Shown in pieces: positions 33,781 to 43,693 of a DNA stretch of 64,000 bases. The stretch is from assembly GCA_031216915.1 (NCBI GenBank), contig CM062292.1, forward strand, positions 202,079,262 through 202,143,261, in the 5' to 3' direction. The DNA is from Pictodentalium vernedei. Lineage: Eukaryota > Mollusca > Scaphopoda > Dentaliida > Dentaliidae. The position numbers and the translations under genes were made by a program. The notes below the pieces were generated by a model. It saw nothing but the letters and a program-made list of their open reading frames with translations, ran no database searches and was not told the origin of the DNA. Within the stretch, counting starts at the first letter, position 1, and the number at the start of each line of letters is the position of its first letter.

Positions 33781-34614
33781 ATAACAACTGACTAATTTCA
33801 TTCTGGGTAACAGCAGATGAACCAGATTGTTGGGAGTCTCAAAGCTCATTCCCAAGTGAATGAACGACTTGGACGGTGCTAGATCCGACTTTTTCTCGTT
33901 TATTATGAAACCGAGACATCGGAACAATTGCAGCGGACTCTGAACATCATTCTGAAGAATAATTCTGTTGCCGTATCTCTGAAGAATGTCGTCCAAGTAA
34001 GCCGACGTTACCACAGACGAATGAGCTCGGAAGTATGAGATTACCGAGTTCATTATTCGAGTGAAAGTCCAAGGAGCTAGGTTCAGACCAAAGCACATTG
34101 CTCTGAACTGATAAACCTCTCCTTGCACGGCAAACCGCAGGTACTTTCTGAATGCCGAATGTACCAGGACTCGAAAGTAAGTGTCCTTTAGATCTATGCT
34201 TGCCGCATAGTCGTCTACTCGAATGCTCGATCTTACCGACTGAATGGTTTCCATTTAGAACTTTGAAGCCAAGATCAACTTGTTTATCCAGCTCAAGTCT
34301 ATTACTGGTCAGAACAAGCCTTCTGGCTTCGGTACAAGGAACAGGTGACTGTAAAAACCTTGAAAATTTTGATTCTTGACAACCTCTATTGCTTCCTTTA
34401 ATAAAAGAGGCTGTACCTCTGCGAGGAGAGACTCTCTTTTGAAAGGATTCGCCGGAAGATTTGTCCGATGCGGACATCTTGTAAGTGGAGTGGGGGTTTT
34501 GCTCGGAATGATAGCCTTAGGCCTTCCGAGACTACACTTCTCACCCACTGATCTTCTGTGACTGCTATCCAGTTTCTCGCAAAGTTTGATAACCTTCCGC
34601 CAACTGGCAAGCAA
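33781..34614 (-). pseudogene. DIRS C reverse transcriptase (two in-frame stops)
   Basis: One reading frame runs from 34614 to about 33780. Recognisable blocks in order are SHLFLVPKPEG, PVIDLSWINKL, METIQSVRSSIRVDDYAASI, DLKDTYFRV, FAVQGEVYQFRAMCFGLN, APWTFTRIM and AYLDDIL. The last contains the YxDD-type catalytic core, here YLDD. Two stop codons interrupt it, one just before PVIDL (TGA, likely from CGA) and one just before METIQ (TAA). It synthesises element DNA in the family. The DIRS/gypsy-like class is clear from motif order and neighbours. Confidence 0.9.
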
Positions 34615-34629
34615 TAGAGGTCTTGACCA

Positions 34630-36716
34630 TCACCTGTACGACTTACGAGGCTTACAGAAGGAGAAACCATGTCCTCCCCCCAAAGAACCTCGTCCCGAAG
34701 GCTTAGGGGTGTCTGACCTATAATCCTGATCAGACTTACGCCCCTTTCCTGAGTCGCTGTACTGACGACCTCCACAGTAATTATAAGAGGGTTTCTTGTT
34801 CCCTCGCGAGGAGTTCCCTTTAGATGACTTAGATGCGGAACGTCCTTGCTTACCCCGGTCTGCTGAAGTGTATTGTTGAGATGCCGACTTCAAAAGCAGA
34901 GCACTGGAAGCTTCTTTAGTAGCCTGCTCATAGACTAACAAAGCTTGTCGTCAAACAGATTATGTCCAGAGACCAGAGCGACTCGGAGAGAGCTTTTCAC
35001 CTTATCATCTATAAGTGATGGTGACGCAAAGGCAGCATCACATCTGATTAACTCCAAATTTCCCATTGGCAGGGCGGAGTTATACGTGGTATACATGACT
35101 GCCCTGGAAAGAACTCTGAGCAAGGAATAAACATCCTCAAATTCCTTCCCATTAAGACGTTGCACCATAGCTTTGGTATGATGATCTGCATAGGACATCG
35201 CGTCCAGATTTGCTCTATTAGATGAAATAGCACATTCCATCACATCCAAGCGTATGTTGAATGAAGCAGGTAGGGACATATCTAAATCCCCGGCCTGCTC
35301 ATCTAAACGCAGAGGAACTTTCTGGACATCTTCTCCAACCGTTTTAAATGAACATGGTCCAAGGCCGAACAGTATATTTATGGAAGATGTCAATAAGAAA
35401 CTGCTTTTCCTCTTAGCACTAGAGAGGTTAAATATGGCATCGTTCACTGGGAAGGAAAGAACTTCCTCTTTCCTGAACATGAAGTCTGCGTCTAAAGACG
35501 ACAGCGGTTTCTCTCTAGTTGTCGCAGCTTGCTGATCAGGTGGAACAAATTCGCGACTGATAGTACTGATGGATAAAATCCATCATTACCATATGCTGTT
35601 CCGAAAGGGAAGGGTAATCCTCTTCCTTGTCCCTTTCACCATCCGACTGAATCAGCTGTGATGTTCAGGTCCATCGCATCTGCATGTGCAGATGACTGGA
35701 CTGATCCAGCACCATCCGACAGCTCACTACCGGAGTCTGCAGGAGGCTGCCCTTGCACTTGCTGGGATGCAGCGATCAGCTGCGCAATCTGCGACATCAA
35801 ATCCGTCACCGAGGTTTGAGGAGCAGCGGTTTTCTGTTTTTTTCGACACTTGCTGCTCCTGGGACGAAGTTCCGGAGATGGATCTCTTCTCTGAACGTCC
35901 CAATGATCAAAGCCTCGGTTCCCTAGCTACCGGATGGTCCGACTTCACTGGTGAAGACTGGCTCCATCTTCGCACAGCAGGGTGGATACGAAAAGACAGG
36001 TAGCTAGGATGCGGTCGTGTGTGCTTTTAATCATAGTGGAGGAAGCCGTGACTGTAGCCGAGGCTGGCTGCAGTCTAGACAAAGCATCCTGAGCGGCAGG
36101 TGTGGACGTATGCTCCGGCTGGTGCACGTTTCTCAAAACAACATTTGGCCCCAAATGTTGTTGGGTTAGAGAGGGATCTCTGCCGCTCACAGCCTTGTCA
36201 GACCTCGCCGAGCCTCCTGAAAAGAAACTTGCCGACTTCCTCCCTATTTCTATCATCATTGGGTGAGCTTTTGATTTTAAGGTGCTCGCTTTACCCAAAT
36301 CTACACTTCCTTCGACCACAATGGACTTACCCGGTGTCACGGCTCCCACAGATGGAGTAACTGCGTCGAGCTAGCTGCTTGCACGGAATAAAGAACACTA
36401 ACTAGAGGCCTTATCCCTTGCTTAATATTCGTGAGCACCTTTTCAGCTAGCTCTGTTTGCTCATCAAAGCGCAACGACGGCAGCACACTTTTGGTTGGTG
36501 TCACAATACCATCACCATGCTCTTGTTCCTCTGAAAAAGAAACTGAAAAACTCAAATTATCCTGCGGTGCGAGTTCCGGCATAGGAATCTCACCGCCAAC
36601 AACGTACCTTGACACCCATCTCTAACATTAGGAGTGCATCGACTACAGGCAAGGCAACAAGCATGTAAATCCGAGGAGGACTTCCTTGCCTTGCATTTAG
36701 AGCAGTAAGCTTTCAT
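34630..36716 (-). pseudogene. DIRS C gag-like ORF1 (broken)
   Basis: A start codon at 36716 opens MKAYCSKCKARKSSSDLHAC, with CxxC-type cysteines resembling a small zinc finger. Frame shifts lead to the parts at 36337-36615, 35945-36349 and 34935-35480 (NLDAMSYADHHTKAMVQRLN, VLSRAVMYTTYNSALPMGNL), and an S/G/R/K-rich basic tail at 34630-34941. The middle block aligns with the intact ORF of copy E. Gag-like ORF1 of DIRS elements is thought to package the RNA. The palindrome CAACATTTGGCCCCAAATGTTG lies in it at about 36143. Confidence 0.75.
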
Positions 36717-37602
36717 GATTCAATCAAAATACAAAGTCGATAGCACTCTTATGAACTCCACAATAAAATATATGATAAAGATACATAAAAAAAAAACAAA
36801 TTCGAAAAATTAAATCAAAAAATTTTTCGAAAATGTTTTGAAAAAGCCTAAGTTCCCAAAGAGAACATGATGAGCCCAAGGGCATCCGGATAGAGCCTAA
36901 GTGTGGACAAAAACCAAATTTTTTGAGCTACACTACCGGAATCTTAATCAATGTATCCTACAATAATCCTACAGTAATATAATTCTAAATACTACACATA
37001 TTTTAAGACGTTGGCAATGTAAACAACGTCAAAGAAAAAAACTGGAAACAACACATCAGGCACACAAAAAGGCCCAAAGTCAGTAACCGATTTAAATGCG
37101 ATCAGATGTAAAGCTAGATCTTCATACGAAGAAAAAACGCTACATCGGATAGAAGATGCAAGACCAAAATGACCTAACACCCCAAGGGTAAGGACGTAAC
37201 CATGGAGATAAACAGAATAAACATTCTGTAATACACGTTAAATTCCCAAGAAATTTAATAAAAAATTTCAATAAAAAATAGCCAAACGCTTAGGAGTTTA
37301 ACAGGAGGGCTTCAAGGAGGGATAAGGAAGGGACACTTAACAAACAGTGGACAAATCATTAGCAAGAATGATGACGTCAGGCGTATGTCCCGAAATTGGG
37401 AAACTTGAAATAATTTTTATAATTATTATAAAGTTACAGCCCTGAACGTTTCCAACCACCATTGTTCACTTCCATCATCCCTTTACAGCCTTTGATCCAC
37501 CAATTTTATCATTGATATGTTTCTGGCATGAAAAAGCCTAAGATCCCAAAGAGATTTAAAAGCACAGATGCCAGTTCATTGTTACTGACTTTAGGGCCAA
37601 AC

Positions 37603-37798
37603 AAAGAATAATGGTTTGTGCCAATTTTGGTACCTTCCTGGATACTGCACATGCACAGATCACAAAAGTATGGAGGACAATTTAGGACTTAATTTTGGGG
37701 AATGAGGGGGTGGGGGGGGGGGGCAAAATTTGTGTTTGGCCTTGGATTAATTTGAGCTAACACCAGCTAGTCTGGGCCATTGGTTGTGGTATAAAAAT
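37603..37798. repeat. DIRS copy C, right inverted terminal repeat
   Basis: Pairs with 30736-30961, ends GGTTGTGGTATAAAAAT. The NRF1-like site is decayed to CTGCACATGCACAG (37645-37658) and a G run (37690-37721) interrupts it. Confidence 0.88.
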
Positions 37799-38352
37799 AT
37801 ATGGCAGTGGCCATCTTGGATTTGGCATATGAATTGCCAACAATTCCATTAGTACACCCTGCAGGCCGCATCTCTCACCCAATCTTTTTCACATTTGATA
37901 TGTAGTTTTGGTGTGATGTCTAGATGGGAGCTACGAAATATTTTCTGAATTTTGTTGAAAAACATGGCTGGCAGTGGCCATCTTGGATTTGGCATATAAA
38001 CTGTCGACAATTCCATAAGCAGATCCCACCGGCCGCATCTCTCACCTGATCTTTTTCAAATTTTATATGTAACTTTGGTATGATGTCCAGATGGGACCTA
38101 TCAAATTTTTCTACATTCCATTGAAAAAGATGGCCACCACCAGCCATCTTACGTGACATATAAATTGTCAACAGTTCATTTAGTACACCCAACAGGCCCC
38201 ATCCCTAACTCGATTTTTTTCAGATTTCATACGTAGATTTGGTGTGATGTCTTTTTTATAGAAACTTGAGCGAATGACTTGGCATTACTGCATCTTTCTG
38301 TTTAGTTCAGTCCCTTCTTGGACAAGTTGAGCTGCAGTGTCAATGACATTTT
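37799..38352 (-). repeat. R3 element, part right of DIRS C
   Basis: Continues R3 units and ends with CAAGTTGAGCT (38323-38333) and GCAGTGTCAATGACATT, the inverted form of the R2/R3 5' end. Confidence 0.8.
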
Positions 38353-38790
38353 CATTTGATTTAAAATGAGTTTTAAGGACTTTGAGCCCTTTAATGCAAA
38401 TAGAGAGATTTTTTCACCTAAATTACCCTGTGGAGGGGGGGGGGAGTGGTGGAACAGTTGGGGATTCAGGGTTTTTTGCACAAAAATCACTCAAGATCCT
38501 TCAGACTCATTATGAAACATAAAAAGATAAAAACTCATCTTGCCATGCCCCATCTCAACCATCCACAGGAGCCTCATACTGCCCAACTAAACAAACATAT
38601 ATTCAATCCAACCACATATAAATCTGGCGAAATTTGACCACACTAAGCCCTGTCATTCGTGGGCACAATTCATTCAAATAAACAAATAGTAAATTCACCA
38701 GAGGGTTCTACACTAAATTTCTACACTAAACACCCCTGCTTCCCCATCCCCCAAAGAAAAAAAAATCAGCCGAGCACTGAACAAACTTTA
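38353..38790. other. Vps54 intron sequence, nothing recognised
   Basis: A G run (38435-38445) and AT-rich sequence. No exon or repeat boundary recognised. Confidence 0.4.
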
Positions 38791-38799
38791 ATCTAGAAT

Positions 38800-39660
38800 C
38801 AAAGAACTGCTATTACAAAATAATAACAATCAGCCGAAGAATATTCCTCATATTGAACTAAAAAAATAATGCTGATATAAGTTAAAATTTGGGACCCACT
38901 TGAGGAAGCCCAACATGAACCCAGGGACTTCATTTGAACAAATTTAAATCTGACCCCATTAAGCATGCTGTAAACAAATATCAAAAGATTTGATTTGGAG
39001 GATCTGAACAGGATTTTGCACAGCATTGTACTAAGTTAAAATTTGGCTGCCCAAATGTGAAACGACGGACTTGATTTTAACAAATTTGAATCTGCCCTCC
39101 CTCCCCCAAGGATGCTGAATACCGAATATCAAAAGATTCTGCTTGGTAGAGCTGAACATTTTAAAAGAATTTTCCTCCTAATTCAGGATGCCATAAGGAG
39201 CCCAAATATGAATCCAGAGACTGCATTTGAAAAATTGAATCTGTCCCCAAAAGGATGCTATTTACCAAATATCAAAAAGATTCTGACTTGTGGAACTGAA
39301 TGAGAAGATTTTTCAAGAGTTTTCCCACTTTGCACTTAGTTAAAATTGGGGTTCCAATAAGAATCACAAATATGAACTCAGGGACTTTATGTGAACACAA
39401 TGAAAGCGACTCCCTCAGAATGCTGCTTATCAAATATCAGTAGATTCTGAGTGATGGATCAGAACAAGATTTTTAAAGAATTGTATTCATAATGCACAAA
39501 GTTGTTAAATTTGAGCTCCAAACATGAACCCAGGGACATGATTTGAACAAGTTTGAATCTGATCCACTTAAAGATGTTGTGTATCAAATATAAAAAAAAT
39601 TTATTCGTGTTTCTAGAAAAGAAGATTTTTTTGACATTTTTTAAAACAAGAAAGAGCATG
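38800..39660 (+). repeat. R1 core units, diverged
   Basis: Five or so decayed R1 units: TGAACCCAGGGACTTCATTTG, AATATCAAAAGATTTGA, TGAATCCAGAGACTGCATTTG, CAGGGACATGATTTGAACAAG. No 5' or 3' R1 end identified. Confidence 0.65.
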
Positions 39661-40000
39661 ACTCAGAGTTTTTCCATTAATGATAGTGTTAATATGGGCA
39701 TCCTTAAGCGATTTATTACTCATTATTTTGTCTTCTCACAGGCTGCCAAGCATTTTTTCAAAAACATTTATGCATACTGGGATGAAAGGATTAAGTGAAG
39801 TTCAGTAGCAAATGTTGAACTCTTTTATTGGCATCATTTTCAAACTTCAAAAATAGACTCCACAAATAGATTTTTGACACATGGAAAAGGAGTTTGTGAC
39901 TGAAAACAGTAAAGTCACCGTCAAATACTCAGGCCCACCTTAAATTCGATCAATAGCAGTTTTCAATTTTCTTCCAAATCTTGGGAGTTCTTTCAGTTAT

Positions 40001-40221
40001 TCCTTAAGAGCATGTGGATCTTGACTTTATATTCACAAACAAAAATCTGGGGATATTGTGATCAGTCTTTTGTCTGTCTGTCTGTCTGTCTGTAGACATG
40101 AAACAAAAATCATCATAACTCATTTAATTCAAGGTCAATCGTTTCGAACGAAACTTGATGCAATGGTGCATAACCACAGTATGGAGAGGATGTCATATTC
40201 TGTGTTTTCAGGACCATCAAA
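40001..40221 (+). repeat. R4 repeat part, left of DIRS E
   Basis: Includes a (TCTG)n microsatellite at about 40070-40095 and ATTCAAGGTCAATCG, then CTTGATGCAATGGTGCAT, and ends CCATCAAAAAT where E is inserted. It resumes at 46486. Confidence 0.7.
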
Positions 40222-40505
40222 AATATAAATTTTATAGTAAATTTCCTTTCTTATTATACCTACCGCAATTGTTTACTACAGGCTTGCACTACAGTGGAAG
40301 AACCTAACTCGGATAAAATACTCTCTATTTTAATCTTTCCCAAGAGATTTGGGAAAGAAAAGTGGTGTAAAAACACCACGAAAAAATAAGCCAAAACTGG
40401 GTCGAGCGCCATCGGCGCACACCCAGTAAGGGACGATCTTCTCTTAGTACAATTCCACGACTAGTGCGCGACCAGTGCGCAAGCAGTCATCAAAACCATT
40501 CTTCT
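40222..40505. repeat. DIRS copy E, left inverted terminal repeat
   Basis: About 280 bp, matching the reverse complement of 46226-46485 with scattered differences. It contains two internal palindromes: TTTCCCAAGAGATTTGGGAAA and GTGGTGTAAAAACACCAC (about 40340-40380). Confidence 0.9.
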
Positions 40506-40584
40506 GAGTCCACCAACATAGGAGGTATGTGATCAGCGGGGAGGAAGGATTCTTACCCGAATAAGAAGACCGGAGGGCCTCCAT

Positions 40585-40676
40585 GTAAACAATTGCAGTA
40601 GATATAATAAGAAAGGAAATTTACTATAAAATTTATATTTCTTATCAACCTACCTTACAATTGTTTACTACAGGCT
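40585..40676. repeat. DIRS copy E internal complementary region
   Basis: GTAAACAATTGCAGTAGAT through TATAAAATTTA is the reverse complement of the left end. ATTTCTTATCAACC through CTACAGGCT is the reverse complement of the right end. Confidence 0.9.
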
Positions 40677-40723
40677 GAATAGACAATAGGATGGAGGAAA
40701 TCACATAACAACCCACACATAAC

Positions 40724-41400
40724 TCAATTGCACTGGAACCGTGGACAGAGGAAGAGATCCCTAGGCCTATCAAACCATAGCATCACAAACATTAGTAAAA
40801 GACAATGAAAGATGAGGCGTATGGTGAATTGCGATGCACAGACAGAAAGAGCAGTAGCAGCACGAAGCTGGAACTGACCCTGTAAAAAGCTGAATGGCTG
40901 GTATAGACAACAGCCTGAGCCGAAGAAAGAGGACCCGTAGGACAAAGGTCCTCTGTCAGCTCCTGCAACTGTCGCAGATAATGGAGAAGGTAGCATTTCT
41001 CCAGTAGGCTGCCAGTATAACATCCAACAACATGACAGAGTTAGTAAAAGCCCAGAGAGGAAGACAATGCACGCACCTCGTGGCAGAAAAAACAATTGGT
41101 AATACAATCACCAGTAGCTAGACAAGCGGAAGCTGCACGAATAGCAAGACAAATCCTTTGAGAAATGGATGCAGGAGAGATCTGGCATGTGAGAAAACGC
41201 ATATCCATCCAGGATAAAGGCGCAAATGCCCCCCCCCCCCCCCCCACCAAGCAGAGCAGCACCCAAGAAAGTGTCCCTCTTGGAGTAAACTGCAAAGTCC
41301 TAGGCCTTTTCAAGGAAAAGAGCTGAACAAGCTTGGAGAGGCAAGGATGAGTGTCGAAACAAAGGTCTCCGAAGCATGGACTTGTACCCATTGCTGGACA
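40724..41400 (-). pseudogene. DIRS E tyrosine recombinase C-terminal part
   Basis: The frame 41041-41391 ends SISQRICLAIRAASACLATG, then FFCHEVRALSSS, whose HEVR is the HxxR catalytic motif. The continuation lies in another frame (VMLLDVILAAYWRNATFS), corresponding to DLMKAAYWTQPSSFTKFY of copy C. A poly-C run at about 41228-41244 disrupts the N-terminal side. Not functional. Confidence 0.7.
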
Positions 41401-41582
41401 CCCCCAGAAACAAACATATACCAGAAACTCAGCAATCGGTCTGACCTATTATTACGGCCAGCATTACGGCCCCTGCTAGAGTTGCTGCCTTGACGGTCTC
41501 ACGAATAAGGCCTAGAGGGCGCATACGCACCTCTAAAGGAACTTCCCCTGGACGTGCTCGTCCCAGAAGATCCAGGCCTACT

Positions 41583-42467
41583 TTATTCTGCTGGTTCCGA
41601 CTTATTAGAAGCGGACTTAAAAAGCAGAGAGTCTGAAGCTTTCTTAGTTAACTTATCGTAAATAGCAGAAAGCTTGCCGTCAAAGAGAAGCTCTCCGGAG
41701 ACCGGAGCGACTCTAAGAGAGTTTTTCACCTTACTATCCACTCTCGTGGACGTAGCTAGGGTTCCGTCAAGTCTAACCAACTCCAGATTAGCCACTGAAA
41801 GGGCGGAGTTAAATGTAGAATAGGAAATAGCCCTTGACAGAACTCTCAGAGACGTTTGTACGTCCTGAAATTCTTGCCCTTCAAGGCGTAACGACAATGC
41901 TCTGGTAAGGTGATCTGCGTACGAGAGTGCGTCTAAATTTGCTCTATTCGAAGATATTGTAGTTTCCAAGGTAGAGCTATGAATAGACATACACGACGGC
42001 ATGGATAATTCAAGGTCTTCAGCCTGGTCGTCTAGATGCAGAGGAACTCTCTGAATGCCCTGTCCTGCCGTTTCAAATCTATTCCTAGCATTAATGAAAG
42101 GCAGATTAAGAGCATTAGCCGGTAGGAAGGCTGACTTGCCCGATTTACCAGCAAGTTTATTGATAGCGTCATTCAAAAGTTCAAATGTCCGTGAGACATT
42201 CCTGGACTGAGACGGAAACTCTGGGACGGTGTCCCTAAACCGATTAAAAAATTTGGTGTCCAGTGGCGCTATAAGCCTCCTATCAGGCTGAGCAGCATCC
42301 TGGTCCACTGGAACAACATCAGGAAGAAAATGCCAGATTAACTCGACGTCGATTTTGTGTTGTTCCAAAAGGGAGAACTCCAATTCATCCATATCCCTTT
42401 CGCCATCCTGACAGACCTCCTGGATATCTCGGTCGTCCGCTCCCGATCCAGCTGTGGAACGTACCAA
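41583..42467 (-). CDS. DIRS E gag-like ORF1 (294 codons, open)
   Basis: The longest intact frame in the window. The N-terminal part has RRLIAPLDTKFFNRFRDTVP, then RTFELLNDAINKLAG; the middle has RVPLHLDDQAEDLELS and SSNRANLDALSYADHLTRAL. The C-terminal part has VLSRAISYSTFNSALS, then VDSKVKNSLRVAPVSG and LLFKSASNKSEPAE. The middle and end align with decayed gag in C (34935-35480) and A/B/D. After the stop, the sequence still reads as a serine/glycine/arginine-rich tail to about 41450, as in C, so the stop at 41583 may be a truncation. The true start may lie upstream of the methionine chosen. Function as a nucleocapsid-like protein is inferred from position only. Confidence 0.7.
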   Translation of the reverse strand: MVRSTAGSGADDRDIQEVCQDGERDMDELEFSLLEQHKIDVELIWHFLPDVVPVDQDAAQPDRRLIAPLDTKFFNRFRDTVPEFPSQSRNVSRTFELLNDAINKLAGKSGKSAFLPANALNLPFINARNRFETAGQGIQRVPLHLDDQAEDLELSMPSCMSIHSSTLETTISSNRANLDALSYADHLTRALSLRLEGQEFQDVQTSLRVLSRAISYSTFNSALSVANLELVRLDGTLATSTRVDSKVKNSLRVAPVSGELLFDGKLSAIYDKLTKKASDSLLFKSASNKSEPAE

Positions 42468-43034
42468 CCCAGCATCATCAGATTCTTCCTGCTCTGATAG
42501 GGTTTCAGCCGGATGCTGGGATGCTGCTATGATTTGTGCTATCTGCGATAGCAGGTCCGTTAACGAGGCCTGTGGAGCTGCGGTCTTGCGTGATTTAGCC
42601 GCAGGAATCTCCGTGGACGTCCATAAATAGCTCTTGCATACTTCTCTTATGCAAACGTCCAGATGAAGGTGGCCTTGAATCCTTGGCTATCAGATGGCGT
42701 GCCCTGTCTGTCGGAGAATCTCTGGAAGGCGATGCAGGCTGGATATTTATTTATTTAAACCGAGCTGAAGTTGGGGAAGGCTGAGGCCGATACCCCACAA
42801 CCACACTACAGACATCCCTGCAGACCCTTGCAGGGATAAGCCGAGGCCGGCTAAAAACGGTGCCCGATGACGTAGACGGAACGGCAGTAGCAGCAGATAC
42901 GACAGGAGCTGTTGGAACTGGCGGAAAAGGGGAGAGAGCCACCTAGCTCAGCCTCCAAAAGAGGAGTCATAACCCTAGTGACAGCATCAGATGTCGACTG
43001 GAGAGGGCGCATAGTCCCGGAACCAGGCATCTCT

Positions 43035-43622
43035 TCACCAGAAATGCAACAGCTCCCGCAGTATCCACCACGGTAAAAAGAACTGCACATCCCCCACGGA
43101 TGGGGAATAACTCACACCAGACGTGGTTGAGTCGGGAGGCCCCAACACGACAGCATTCCACACCCACCGTGGGTGCGGGAGGAGCTGCACATCCCCCACG
43201 GAGGGGGAGTAACTCTCACCAGAGGTGGTCGAGTCGTGAGGCCCCGAAATGACAACGTTCCCCACCCCCCGTGTGTGTGGGAGGAGCTGCGCATCCCCCA
43301 CAGAGGGGGAGTAACTCTCACCAGACATGGTCGAGTCGGGAGGCCCCGAAACGACAGCATTACCCCCCCCCCCTCCCTGCAGGTGGAGCTGCACATCCCC
43401 CACTGAGGGGGTATAACTCACACTAGATGTGGTCGAGTCGGGAGGCCCTGAAACGACAGCGATCCACACCCACTGCGGGTGCAGGAGGAACAGCCACGAG
43501 AACGCATCAAAGGCGAGGGCAAAAGGAATTGCCCTAAAGGAACCAAACTGGAAATAAGAGGTGAGAGCAGTAGAAGAAAAAGATGAACTCAACAAATACA
43601 GAAAGTAGAAGAACACCCTCAA
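43035..43622 (-). CDS. Open frame with four 34-residue repeats, in DIRS E
   Basis: A 195-codon frame whose DNA is a minisatellite of about 102 bp unit (43078-43490). Because 102 is a multiple of three, the peptide repeats in register: GPPDSTTSGxSYSPSVGDVQLL recurs four to five times with a hydrophobic/proline linker. The same repeat keeps a second minus frame and a plus frame open, so openness alone is weak evidence of coding. It lies upstream of gag in the E element and could be an expanded N-terminal gag segment or non-coding. I do not recognise a domain. Confidence 0.3.
   Translation of the reverse strand: MRVFFYFLYLLSSSFSSTALTSYFQFGSFRAIPFALAFDAFSWLFLLHPQWVWIAVVSGPPDSTTSSVSYTPSVGDVQLHLQGGGGGNAVVSGPPDSTMSGESYSPSVGDAQLLPHTRGVGNVVISGPHDSTTSGESYSPSVGDVQLLPHPRWVWNAVVLGPPDSTTSGVSYSPSVGDVQFFLPWWILRELLHFW
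43078..43490. repeat. Minisatellite of about 102 bp unit inside DIRS E
   Basis: CTGCACATCCCCCAC-type unit starts occur near 43078, 43183, 43285 and 43386. Each unit includes GTGGTCGAGTCG-like and GAGGCCCC-like segments. Confidence 0.85.
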
Positions 43623-43693
43623 CTATGAGAGAAGGTGGCAGAAAAAAAAACGGTGGGTACACGACAGAACACAGACGGCCGACAGGGACCAAA

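Larger units (their letters stand above)
30736..37798 (-). mobile_element. DIRS-type YR retrotransposon, copy C (RT-bearing, decayed)
   Basis: The most complete copy at 7063 bp. On the sense strand the order is right ITR (37603-37798), gag, reverse transcriptase, RNase H, tyrosine recombinase, ICR (31031-31118), left ITR (30736-30961). Metazoan DIRS elements have this order. Coding regions carry in-frame stops and frameshifts, so it is not autonomous now. The ITRs are more diverged from each other than those of A, B or D, suggesting an older insertion. It lies inside an R3 repeat: left flank GAATTTTGTTAAAAA and right flank ATGGCAGTGGCC join to match the sibling unit at about 37955. No target duplication is visible. 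Confidence 0.92.
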
